A stretch of DNA of 64,000 bases from Mesostigma viride (lineage: Eukaryota > Streptophyta > Mesostigmatophyceae > Mesostigmatales > Mesostigmataceae), in contig RPFO01000016.1 in the NCBI GenBank assembly GCA_009746045.1, positions 1,202,104 to 1,266,103 on the forward strand, read 5' to 3'. Made by a program: the position numbers and the translations under genes. Shown in pieces: positions 1 through 12,800 of the stretch. A model generated the notes under the pieces. The model saw only the letters and a list, made by a program, of their open reading frames with translations, was not told where the DNA came from and made no database searches. Numbering within the stretch: the stretch's first letter is position 1; the number at the start of each line of letters is the position of its first letter.

Positions 1-129
1 TGGTGGTATGCATGCACAAACATCATGTTTATGGTCCCCAATCATCATTCAGTGGTTGGCAGTTGCATTTCTGTAGTTATTAAGAAGCTTCAGTTTTGAT
101 ACTTGTAATTCCGTGGGACCCTCCCCTTC

Positions 130-215
130 AAAACCATAGGCCCCCTTCTCAGGGCCATGTGTTACCTATACTCCTGGGCAACGGAGTTATGTTCTTAATT
201 AATTCATTCATTAAT
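130..215. repeat. Dispersed repeat copy A
   Basis: The segment CCCCCTTCTCAGGGCCATGTG, then ACTCCTGGGCAACGGAGTTATGTTC and TTAATTAATTCATT, recurs in direct orientation near 13785-13852 and in a weaker form near 14306-14365. Its origin is unknown. Confidence 0.55.
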
Positions 216-665
216 GAACAGGATAAGTACTTGGGGGGGGGGGGGTGGAAACTGGCATATGGAAGTCCCTTGTAAGTACAAAACAGACACACGGTGAGGC
301 AACTCTGAACCACTGTATGTTATGTTGGCAAATGACAAACCATCAGCGGTCAAGCGTGCATGTGCGGCCAGCCCGAGGGAATCCGAGGGGGCTTGCATTC
401 TGAGGAGTTCAAGGTACCCAAATATCAACCGTCACTGTCACAACTCACACATCTCCCAATGATGCCTAGTCCTTTCCAAAGATCGCTTGTCTGAACTGAA
501 AGCCAGAAACAATTCATCAAATTTCTAAGATCTCTCAAAGTCCCAGCCAGCCCCGAAGTGCCGTGCCCCCTCCCCCCACCCCCCTCTCCCCCCTCCCCTA
601 GCTATACGAAACCCTTTTTGCACATTGGCACAACAGTCGGCCTGCAGCCTCTCGATTCAACTTAC

Positions 666-836
666 AATGAAGTTCTTGCCGGGGCCCTTGTTGGCCTCCC
701 AGAACGCCGCGCGGACCACCTCCACTGCGATCTCCAGTCTCCCGTCGGGCGCTGTGATGTACACGCGCGTCTTCCGGCGGGTGACGGTCAGCCCCGAGGG
801 AAGTCGCCGCGAGGCAAGCTTGCCCTCCAGGGGCAC
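666..836 (-). CDS. Exon 6: C-terminal part of vWD/root-cap-like domain
   Basis: This 57-codon open exon lies between an acceptor (GCATGCAG, ending at 837) and a consensus GTAAGT donor starting at 665. It begins in phase 0 with [11 protein letters not shown] and ends at GPGKNFI. Joined to the phase-0 end of the 3306-2417 exon it continues the same beta-rich domain (the segment [17 protein letters not shown] resembles strands of plant root-cap/LEA-related vWD-like domains). The donor shows that at least one more exon lies beyond position 1. Confidence 0.6.
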
Positions 837-3800
837 CTGCATGCACGGCCGAGGCACAAACGAGGCACAAAACGAACGAGTGCGACAACATGCCATGGTT
901 AGAGAAGCATACTGTATGCGAGATGTTCCGGAGAATAGGATTTGTTTCAAATCTAGTTCTGGTTAGCAAGGGGGAACTAGCGAATTCCAGCGAGCTGGCA
1001 AGGAAACAACCACGCCTCGCGGTGAGCTTCCACGCCCCCCGAAAGCAATTAAGATTCCGTTTTGCTTCTTGATTCTGTGCTCGCTGCAGCGAAAGGGTGA
1101 CACGGCACGCAAAACCGCATTTGGCGGCGTACGACATCGCACCAGGTGACCGGTACCTGGTGCACGCAATACATATCCCGGCTCAACAAGATTCTCTGGC
1201 CCTGAACACAATTTGTTGTCAAACATCGTTGATCAACGACTCTTTAGCTTTTCCGGTTGAGATCGGGATACCATCCCAGGTTCAAAGCGCCGTGCCTCAG
1301 GCTGGAAATCCCAAACGAACTCGAAATGGAAACAAATCCTTTTCTCCGGAATCTCTCGAATAGCTTTTAAGTTACTCCAAGTAGCCGGAGGTCCCGCCCG
1401 GGCCATGACAGTTGCACGCACAGCGCCAGTCAACAGATGCAAGCCTATCCTAACACCGATATAAGGCAAACTTAAGACAAAGGTAACCGTTGGTCCGATA
1501 ATTAGGGGGAGTACCGCCGAAAATTAGGTAGAAAATCCTGGTACAAAAATCAAACGTTCGCTCGTACTCCGGAGATCTCACAACTTAGATCGAGGGATGA
1601 ATCCCGGATACACTACATGCGAAGCACCAGGCGGCCTCTTCTCTGGAGCGCAGCGAAGGAGCACGTTGCTTCGAAAAAGGGACGGAAAGGAATTTCAGCC
1701 GCAACGGGCGACGGGGGATGCGCAACTAGCAACAGGCAAGTAGCCAGGGGCAACTTAAGCAAGGGACAGAAGGATTGATGGGCGACAGGCGACGGGCCAG
1801 TAGGTATCGCAGCCATGGGGAACTAGCTAGCCATGGGCCACGGGCAACTACCCAGGGGCAAAATATTTCAGCAACGGAGGGACGGAAGGACTTTCAACGG
1901 GCCGCTACTAGCCACGGGTGATGGGCCACGGACCACGGGCACGGGAATTTAGATAGCAGCAGGACATTTAGATAGGAGAGTCTCGAATAACAGAGTCCAA
2001 AATTATAGGGGCTTAGCCCCTATTGGGTCTACTTAAACTACTATAACCATGTTCAGCGATCCAGCAACTTCAATCAGTAGGGCACAATGCACCTGAGCCT
2101 GGCCTACTTAGTGCCTACTCCGTTCACAAGCACAGTCCGGCAGTTCACCAGACGCACCCAGTTAGGAATGTGATAGGGCATGACTATATGGAGCGACATA
2201 ATCCTCAAGCACCTGGTTCTATCGAGTGACTTGTACCCCCCCGATCATGATCATGATTCTTCTGCTCCCATTCAAGGACTTGATTCCCCATCATGCTGTA
2301 TCAGCCTTTCCAGTGAGACAACCATCTGGTGACTTACCCCGTTCATAAGCATGGTCCTACAGTACTCAATGAATGTAGTCTATGGACTTGATCCATGGGT
2401 TTGTCCTATAACTTACCCCATTCACCACCAATGTCCCATACGAGGCTGCGTAGGGTGTCCCTGGGCGGTCGTTTGCGTCCACCAGCACACGGTCCTTCCC
2501 GTACACAACCCCAACCTGGTCCATCCACGTGCGCGCGTCCTTGCCCTTCCTCCCAGACCAGGCAGCGGGCACATCCATACCGGCCAGCTCGTGCTTCATA
2601 TTGCTGGCATTCATATTGGCACTGCTGGTCGCGTCAATACCATTGGCGTCGTTCACACCAGCCATAAGCCTCGCGTTCACACGCACGCGCGCGCCCGCAT
2701 CCGTCAGCACGCAATACGTCCCACCCGGCCGCCCCGCAAAGTCAAACGTGTCCCCGCGCGCGGTCACGAAATGGGGGTCGGACGTGCCGGATCCAAGCAG
2801 GAGGGTGAGCGCAATCATCAGCTGGGTGTCCGCAACAATGCCAAGGGACCCGAAGAAATCCGCCAGGAAACCGCTGAAATCGCCGCTGTTGACAATGTCC
2901 AGAAAAGCTCCCAACTCATCGTCAGACGATAGAGATGCTTGCAGAAGGAGACCAATCTGGTTCGGTGCTAGAGGTGCGTTCGCCTGAAGCAGCCGGCGTC
3001 GGCGGCTGTTAGTACTGTGAAGCATGCCTTCCGCCAGCCTCGGGGCAACCTCCGCTTGCAGCAGGTCTCGGCGCCGTTTGTAAATGCTGCCAAACCCGGC
3101 ATCCAAGCTGAGCTGGCAGCGGGGCATCCCCAGCTTGGCCGCGATGGCGTCGAGCAGAGCCTCTAGGTTCAGAAAGGCAGAGCTGGCGGGGCAGGTGCCC
3201 ATGGTGATGCGGTACACGGCCTGGGCGACGATGTTGGTCTCAGGGGCGCACGTGGCAGGCAGGTAGGGCGACCCCCCCACCAGGGTTATGCTGGAGGCGT
3301 CACACTCTGCAGTGAAATTTCGGTACCATAGTGGATACATACAAGGCACGTTTGTGAGAATAAACATGGGACTGATGAGAGACCATGTAATTGACGAGAG
3401 ACCAGATGGACGCATGGTATGTGCTGGACGCTTGTAACATTCTGCATGGCGTGCCGGTCGACGTGGGACAGTAACTCATATGATCGGGGATGCTAGTCAC
3501 TGAAGAGTTGCACGGTCGTGCCACGAGCACCTACAGTTCAACCTACACTAGCCCGAAGTCGTACACGCATTCAACCCTAACATTCCATGGTATCATGGGG
3601 CTTGTAAGATGAGTCGTACACGCATTCAACCCTAACATTCCATGGTATCATGGGGCTTGTAAGATGAGTCATACACGCATTCAACCCTAACATTCCATGG
3701 TATCATGGGGCTTGTAAGATGAGTCGTACACGCATTCAACCCTAACATTCCATGGTATCATGGGGCTTGTAAGATGAGTCGTACACGCATTCAACCCTAA

Positions 3801-6800
3801 CATTCCATGGTATCATAGGGCTTGTAAGATGAGCCGTACACGCATTCAACCCTAACATTCCATGGTATCATGGGGCTTGTAAGATGAGTAGCAGCTAGGG
3901 TTTATGTTATTGAGCTTTGGTGGTGGTGGTGGTGGTGGTGGTGGTGGTGGTGGTGGTGGTGGTGGTGGTGGTGGTGGTGGTGGTGGTGGTGGTGGTGGTG
4001 GTGGTGGTGGTGGTGGTGGTGGTGGTGGTGGTGGTGGTGGTGGTGGTGGTGGTGGTGGTGGTGGTGGTGGTGGTGGTGGTGGTGGTGGTGGCACCTGGTG
4101 GTGGTGGTGGTGGTGGTGGTGGTGGTGGTGGTGGTGGTGGTGGTGGTGGTGGTGGTGGTGGTGGTGGTGGTGGTGGTGGTGGTGGTGGTGGTGGTGGTGG
4201 TGGTGGTGGTGGTGGTGGTGGTGGTGGTGGTGGTGGTGGTGGTGGTGGTGGTGGTGGTGGTGGTGGTGGTGGTGGTGGTGGTGGTGGTGGTGGTGGTGGT
4301 GGTGGTGGTGGTGGTGGTGGTGGTGGTGGTGGTGCATCAAGTTTCATTTAAGTGGCCAGCCGGAGCGGCTGCTTAGGTTTTAGCGGGCAAGTGTTCGAAG
4401 CGCGTCATTGGTGAATTACTTGGGGAACTTGGGTTTCCCCGCGAAACTCCAACCGCACGTTCAGATTTCCAAATCTCATAAAGTTCGGCGGAACTTTCTG
4501 AACGGGGGCAGTTGACGAGCAGCATTCCTCCGGACAAATGAATTGCGTTCCATACTTGCGCAATTAATTTTGAAAGGTAGCTTGCGTGCAGCCCTACTAA
4601 AATTTGCGCGGACGTTCAGATTTCCAAATCTCAAGTAAATTTCGGCGGAACTTTCTGAACGGGGGTAGTTGGCGGGCAGCGTTCCTCCGGACGAATGAAA
4701 TGCGTTCCATACTTGCACAAAATTTCGAAAGGTAGCTTGCGAGTAGCCCTACTAAAATTTGCGCAAAGTGTGGGACTGAAAATTCGTAACGGAAACTTTT
4801 TGGTAGTTGCCGTCACTTCATTTTGCGCAAAGTGTTGGACTGGGAAATTCGTAACGGATACGTTTTGGTAGTTGCCGTCACTTCATTTTGCGCAAAGTGT
4901 TGGACTGACAATTCGTAACGGAAATTTTTTGGTAGTTGGCGTCACTTCCTTTCGTTTGACTGAAAATTCGCTGAAATTCGCTGAATTCGCACCGTAGCCT
5001 AATTTTTAGTACCTCGAAGTGACGGAGCACCTAAAAATTTGCCCACAAGTACACTTGGCAGCGCGCTCACTGGGAAAAATTGTACAGCCGCTCCGGCGGG
5101 CCACTTGAACGAATTGTAACGGTGGTGGTGGTGGTGGTGGTGGTGGTGGTGGTGGTGGTGGTGGTGGTGGTGGTGGTGGTGGTGGTGGTGGTGGTGGTGG
5201 TGGTGGTGGTGGTGGTGGTGGTGGTGGTGGTGGTGGTGGTGGTGGTGGTGGTGGTGGTGGTGGTGACCAGTGGTGGTGACCAGTGGTGGTGGTGGTGGTG
5301 GTGGCGGCGGCGGCGGCGGGGGTAGTTGCGGTGATGATGAGTTACTGTCCAGGCGATGTTGTGAACTTAACCATAAATACTCTTACTCATATCCACTGCG
5401 ACAAAGATGGCAACGATGGCAGCTGGCTTATCCATTTGCGACAATGGAGCCTGCTAGTTCTAAGGTGGACCGTAGGTTACCATCGGTACCCGGCACCAGG
5501 ACGTTGGCGCCAACTGACCAGTGCGCCCCGCCAAAAGCACCAGGCCCAGCCAAAATGCCACATTTCAGGCCCAAGGCCCGGGGGGAGGCGTCCCCCCGAC
5601 CTTAAGGCATGGCCACAATCAAAGCTAGTGAAGCTGAAGTTTTGCAGCCAATCAGATTCGTCCACGGCGAGTTAGCATGTTCAGTCAGCACTATGTTTAG
5701 AGGTGGCAAGCTTATTAAAGCTATGAATTTTGAGGCTAAACTTTGCATGGAAACAGCCACATGCAAACATGACAACCTTAAAAAATAGTACAAGTTTTGC
5801 GGGATTCGCCCGCGACATTAGAGCTCGTACTTTTTGTGGCCGGTCCCCGGCCAGGGAGCCCCGGCTAGGGATTGCGTACCGCCGCCAAGGGCCAGGTGGC
5901 GCTAGCCTCGCCAAGGAGCGTGCGCTAGCTTTAGGGTTTCGACCACAATCATGGAGATTGGCAATTTAAGGGTGAAGAAAAAAAACAAACAAACAAAATG
6001 CATGTGCTAGCTAGGCTCGAACCCGGCACTACTACGTTCCACATACTATGACGTGTGCCTTAGCGCCTGAAGTCTGCGTAGCCAAAATTTTCCGAAGTTG
6101 CACAATATGTACATTTCTACATAGGGACAAATTGCGCAACCGCGCGATGGACGGAGCTCGTGAACTACTAGTTCCGGAGTTCAAGCTCCAGATTGACTGC
6201 TAGCTAGGCCTGCACGGGAGCGCGATGCGCGCGGGGATGAGTGACCTCGCCAACCCCGCAGACAGCAGGGAAAAATCGCTCTCAGGCGATGGAAAAGAGG
6301 AAAATCCACGTGTGAGCTTCCTGCGCGTTTGTAACTGGTTCGGGAGAACGAACTTATAAGAGGAAGAATCCAAATTGGGTGTCGTACACGCGATTCTAGA
6401 TCATCTTGACGAGGCCTTTCAGCTGAGCTATCACGAGCTTATACTACATGTCTGCACGTATGATTACGCATCACCCTGCCTGGCAGGGGGGGGGGGGGGC
6501 AGGTTCACCTACGGTCCACCTTAAATATAACTTTCGAACAGCGATGCTTGCTAGCTAGCAGCCTTTTGGGCATGTTTCTGACACAGCTGCATTATTGGCC
6601 TTCATTACTAATAATGTTATCAGCCTAAGGGCATTCATTGTGCGTACCGTGCACGCACACGTCCCCTGGCTGGCGCGCGCCAGGGAACGTGCGGTCGATG
6701 CGCTTGCAGACGAACCAAATTGGGCAGCCCCAATCCTGGCCATTGTCATTCTGTGCGCAGACTGCATGGCACACAAACAACCCACAGATCCCATCATAGC

Positions 6801-9800
6801 CCAAGTGAAATTCTTTGGTGTTGAACATTGATTAAGGCCAGGATGCAAAATTGATCGGATGCTTGCCCATTCGAATTCAGAACTCAACAGTGAGAAGCCC
6901 CAAAAGGTCAACAGACACATCAACCAAAATCTGCATCATCTCATCAACTAAAATCTGAACGGTTGCCAGAAGGTCTGCCCACATGGTTACAATAACATAA
7001 ATAGAATTAATAGTAGTAACAGATGTGGCAGTTTGAATCATGTCAGCATGAAATACGTTACATTATTAGACGACGTGCTGAGGTCTGGAGTTCTTCACTG
7101 CATGACACTACTGCTGCTAAAGGAGAAGAAGACGTATAAACTGGCACTATAGATGTACAAGGCTCCATCATGAGTCTGGTTTCTTCCAACCATGTATGTC
7201 AACAACCCATAGAAGATCATACACCTGTAGCTACTGCATACTACTATAACTACAATTAATGTTACATAGCACCATAAAAGCCACTACATAAAAGTGGGAA
7301 GTACACCTGATGTACCTGGCAATGTGCAGAGTGACATGGTATACCTAATGGAGCCCTGCTAGGTAGGATGTGTTACACCACGCCAAATGCTTGGGACGCA
7401 TGCAGCCCCGCCTTGCAAAGCGTAGCGTGCCAGGGGCGGGGGCTGAGGAATTCCAGATCTACACAATTGATGACTTAGTACAGTAACTGTGCGAGGGTAA
7501 GGGGTGCCAACAGCTAGAGCTCAGACCTATCATTCAACAGGAGCGGACATGGGACTGGCTTTGCACTGGTGGGGCCGAGTTCTACGTGGTCACCACTGGC
7601 GCTAACATGGCAAAAGAGCTCGGTCACAAAATGGACAAGACCACCCCGGGCCAGAAGCTTCCCCAAGTACCAAGCATGCCAAGCCAGCAAAAGCCGACTC
7701 GGGCGCTGTAGTAATTCGCGTACTTAACAAGACACAATTTTCTAAACAACTGGCAACTAGGTGATGAAGTCTTCGTAGGAAGGTAAGATTAGCCTAACAA
7801 GACAAGTTTAGTCTTAGTAACAAGTCAAGGTTCGAAAAATAACAAGTCAAGGTTCATCTATAAACAAGACAAGTTCCCCTACCCCCGAAAAACACACCCT
7901 AAAGTTGCGAGTACAATTTAACCGGCGAACCATGAAAGCACTGGGCCGCCTCACCATTATACCCATAGAACATTATCATTTAAGTGGTGGCGTTAAGCAC
8001 AGCTACATGATACGGTGTCGTTGACGGGCCATCTCATCATAATACTTGCAAGCCATATCCTACTAGTTGCATGTATAGCATGACATGGCTACAATTAATA
8101 AATGTCATCGGTTCTAACCACCTGACATCTTACCAGCGAATCGGTCCGTCCCTCCGTCGGCATTGGTAACAGTGTAGTTGAGGCCCCGTCCATCCACGAT
8201 GATGTTGTACCCTGGCCCGCCCTCAAACACGGTGCTCCCGTGCACCCCCACGAGGACATCGTCGCCAGCACCGCCGATGATCTCATCGCCCGGACCACCC
8301 ACCAAGTCATCATCGCCGCTCCCCCGTAAAGACAATCCCCACCTGAACCGCCATACAACCTGTCGTTGCCGCCGCTCCCCGTCAACTTGTCGGCACCATC
8401 GCCGCCAAGCATTGTGTCTGGGCTATCGCCACCAATCATGGTGTCGTCGCCGTCACCTCCTGACAAAGTACCGGGGCCGCTAGCTCCGAATACTTGAAAG
8501 CGGTCGGCACCAGAGCCTCCAGAAAATGAAACATTTCCACTCGACCCGTAGAGCCCCACGGTATCATCGCCATTGCCTCCGGAAACGTTCACGTTACCGT
8601 TTCCATAAACTTGCAAGATATCAACGCCATCGCCTCCAGAAAAAAAGACGTCGCCATTTCCATATTTTAGCACGGTGTCATTGCCACTGCCTCCGGACAT
8701 GATAACGTCGCCATTTCCATATTGTGCCAAGGTGTCATTGCCACTGCCTCCGGACGCGTTCACGTTGCCGTCTCCATAAACTTCCAACATATTGATGCCG
8801 TCGCCTCCAGAAAAAGACACGTTGCCATTTCCATATTTTTGCACTCTATCATCGCCATTGCCTACGGAAACGTTCAGGTTGCCATATCCAGAAAATTGCA
8901 AGGAATTGCTGCCATCGCCTCCAGAAAAAAAGACGTCGCCAACTCCGAATTTTAGCACGGTGTCATTGCCACTGCCTCCGGACATGATAACGTTGCCATC
9001 TCCAGAGACTTGCAAGGTGTTATTGCCATTGCCTCCGGACATGTAAACATTGTTGTTTCCAGCAACTTCCAACTTATTGATGCCGTCGCCTGCAGAGAAA
9101 GACACGTTGCCATTTCCATATTTTTGCACGGTGTCATTGCCACTGCCTCCGGAAACGCTCACATTGCCGAATCCAGTATATAGCAAGGAATTGCTGCCAT
9201 CGCCTCCAGAAAAAAAGACGTCGCCAACTCCGAATTTTTGCACGGTGTCATTGCCACTGCCTCCGGTCATGTTGATGTTGCCGTCTCCAGCAACTTCCAA
9301 CTTATTGATGCCGTCGCCTGCAGAGAAAGACACGTTGGCATTTCCGAATTTTTGCAAGGTGTCATTGCCATTGCCTCCGGACATGTCAACGTTGCCAGTT
9401 CCAGAAAATAGCAAGGAATTGCTGCCATCGCCTCCAGAAAAAAACACGTTGCCATTTCCCGATTTTTGCAAGGTGTCATTGCCATTGCCTCCGGACATGT
9501 CAACGTTGCCGTCTCCAGAAACTAGCAAGGAATTGCTGCCGTCGCCTAAGGAGAAAGACACGTTGCCATTTCCCATTTTTTGCATTGCATCATCGCCACT
9601 GCCTCCGGACGCGTTGACGTTGCCATTTCCAAAAGCTTGCACAATATTGCTGCCATCGCCTGCGGAAAGAAACACGTCGCCATTGCCGAACTTTTGCAAT
9701 GTATCATTGCCATTGCCTCCGGACGCGTTCAGGTTGCCATTTCCAGAAACTGTCAACAGATTGTCGCCATCACCTCCAGAAAAAGACACATGGACACTTG

Positions 9801-12800
9801 TCGCCGTGACCGTTACAGTATCATTGCCATTGCCTCCGGACACGTTCGCATTCACGTTGTTTCCAGAAGCTGTCAACTGATTGTAGCCATCGCCTCCAGA
9901 AAAAAACACGTCGCCATTTCCAATTTTTTGCAAGGTGTCATTGCCATTGCCTCCGGATATGTTAACGTTGCCATCTCCAAAAACTTGCGTTACTTCATCG
10001 CCGTCCCCTCCGGACATGTCCACGTTGCCATTTCCGTAGACTTCGAGCCTGTCACTGCCACTGCCTCCAGAAAAAGACACATTGCCATTTCCGTTGACTC
10101 GCACGGTATCATTGCCATCGCCTGAGCCAGAGAAAAAGAGGTTGCCACCGTTGGTAAACTGCAAGCTGTCAACACCGTTGCCTGCGGTCATGTTGACCGT
10201 GTTGCTCCCAGTGAGTGTTACGGCGTCATTGCCGTCCCCTCCAGAAAAATACACGTTGCCAGTCCCGGTGACAAACAACTGATCGTTGTCATTGTCTCCC
10301 GACATGGTTACGTCGCCGTTACCGGTGACGTCCAAACGGTCATTGCCATCACCTCCAGTCATGACGACCGGGTCGTTCCCAGCATAGGTCTCGACGTCAT
10401 TCCCCGGCGTGCCTGTTAACGGGATTATTCAAAGGCATTAAGGTCCAAGGGTTAATTATAAGCACCCAGGGTTAACTAAAAGCACCCACAATTCCACATT
10501 CCTATGTGACGATGGGATGAGCAACATACCCCTTAAGGTCACACAAGATGTCATAAATTATGCCGGCGTCGCTCATTGATACATGAGGTAGGTACCTTGA
10601 CGAGAGAATGAGATCTAGAGACATCCGGCACTGTACTACACCCCCGAAATTTCGAGCACTTATCTCATCACACTGGTCTGACGTCAGCCAGCAACAACTC
10701 AGTAGCAAACATGGACAGCCACATCATTATTAGCCACAGGGAGAGAGTACATTTCCGCTTTGCTCTGTTGTTAATACTCATCGAGTTTGTGTTACCCAGC
10801 ATTAGCAACAGGCCACCAGCTGGGCATCCATGCCACCTCCATTGAAAATGCTCAAATTACAAAACGTCCCCTGTCCCAATACATACCTTCAAATGAGACT
10901 CCCAACTGTGCAAAGGTCAAGTAGACTACCCCTGTATCTATAAATAGCTAGGCTAGAGCCCTGCCTGACAGCATCGCCATCATCTTCCCTTGATATGCCT
11001 GTTGTACCATGCAGCTCATCCACGTGACACCCTCCCGACAGCATGAGCATTCAGTCGTGACGTGCGCAACCTGGCCTGTCAACCTAGCGGCAGTACTACT
11101 AAACAATTTGTATAAAGTCACTGGCGGCATTGCTAGTTTCTTGTTTGTTGACATGCACTCGCAGCAGCCACGTTGGCAGATGTTTATTACCGTTTTTATA
11201 CTGATCTCATCAAAACTCCCTATTATATGTTCCACGACTGTGCTACCCCAACCAATTATTAGCTCAGAATGCAACATATGAAGCATAAAAAAATCCAAGC
11301 ACTCCAAGGGCGGGCCGGGTGAATCATGCACACGATCGACACCATCATGACATTCAACTGCAGACAACGTATACTCGGCCCCACATCTACTAAGGCCAGA
11401 TGTGAACATCATTGGCAACAACCACATGAACGAGCACCTAGTGTCAGGCACGTCCCAAATCGAGCACATGGATGGCCGCGAACGAAGCGGCGAAACCAAC
11501 GGTGGTGAGAACTGCCGACCATGCATGTGCCCATAATATTGGCACTGGACGTCATAGCCGTCCCTCCCGTTGACATGGGGTATTTGCCAACGCTGGGGTA
11601 TTTGCCAACGCTGTCAAGACCTGGTGGTGACATCTGCCAGCTGCGGGCAGTTCATCTGCCAGAAAACACCTGCTGTGCGACTGGGTGTATGGATGGGGTG
11701 GGAGACGCGGCCCGGGACTGGGTGGGTGTGCACAGAGGCTGCGACCAAGGGCATGATGGGCCGGGAGAGTGCTAGCAAGTGGCCTGTGGCAAGATCGGGG
11801 CTACCAGGCCGGGTCGACAAGCAAAGGGGATGACGTGGCACGTGGAGGGTTGATCAAGAAGCGGCGGGCCACCAGGTACTGGAGGGGAACTGGGTGCCGG
11901 TTGACGGCAGGGCAGGGGAAGACCTAGAATTATTTATTGGGGGAGATGCGAGTCCTGCCTACTCAATAGGCGAACTGAGCGGGCAAGCACTGAGGGGAAA
12001 GGCAACTAGGCGGGAGGTTCCAGCCGAGAGACATATTACGCGTACGCATACCACCATGGCCATGCGCGTGATCAACTGGTAACAACTTGACAAGGCATGC
12101 ACAAACACAAATGATAGAGCCATTGAACCTATGTAGAAGATGCAGAAATGGAAACAAAGACCATGCAGCGATGCAGATCAAAGTGGGGATTTAAATCAGA
12201 GATCAGCCCTAAGTAGATGATCAATTCAAGGGGGTGGGTCATAAGGTAGATGCCAGAGTAGGAGGGACTGGCCGGGAGGGAGGGGGGAGGGAGGGAGGGG
12301 GGAGGGAGGGCGGGAGGGAGGGAGGGCGGGTGGGTGGGCGGGCGGGCGGCGGGCGGGCGGGCGGCGGGCGGGCGGCGGGCGGGCGGGCGGGCGGGCGGGC
12401 GGGCGGGCGGGCAGGCGGGCGGGCGGGCAGGCAGGCGGGAGGGAGGGAGGGGGGGTGGGGTGGGGGAGGGGGCGGGAGGGAGGGAGGAGGGAGGGAGGGG
12501 GTGGGGGTGGGGGGGAGGGGGCGGGAGGAGGGAGGGAGGGAGGGAGGGAGGGAGGGAGGGAGGGAGGGAGGGAGGGAGGGAGGGAGGGAGGGAGGGAGGA
12601 GGGAGGAGGAGGGAGGGAGGGAGGGAGGGAGGGGGAGGGAGGGAGGGAGGGAGGGAGGGAGGGAGGGAGGGAGGGAGGAGGGAGGGAGGGAGGGAGGGAG
12701 GGAGGGAGGGAGGGAGGGAGGGAGGGAGGGAGGGAGGGAGGGAGGGAGGGAGGGAGGGAGGGAGGGAGGGAGGGAGGGAGGAGGGAGGGAGGGAGGGAGG

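Noticed and set aside
3559-3888. CRISPR-like array
   Set aside because: The 55-bp period has no variable spacers; every copy is the same over its full length, so it is a plain tandem repeat.
3852-4383. Long poly-His, poly-Pro, poly-Gly, poly-Trp and poly-Val open frames
   Set aside because: They are the reading frames of a (TGG)n microsatellite; a pure trinucleotide repeat is open in all frames and carries no gene evidence.
9050-9880. Plus-strand 276-codon Pro/Leu/Ser frame
   Set aside because: It is the antisense shadow of the RTX repeat exon; the repeat period keeps the opposite strand open.
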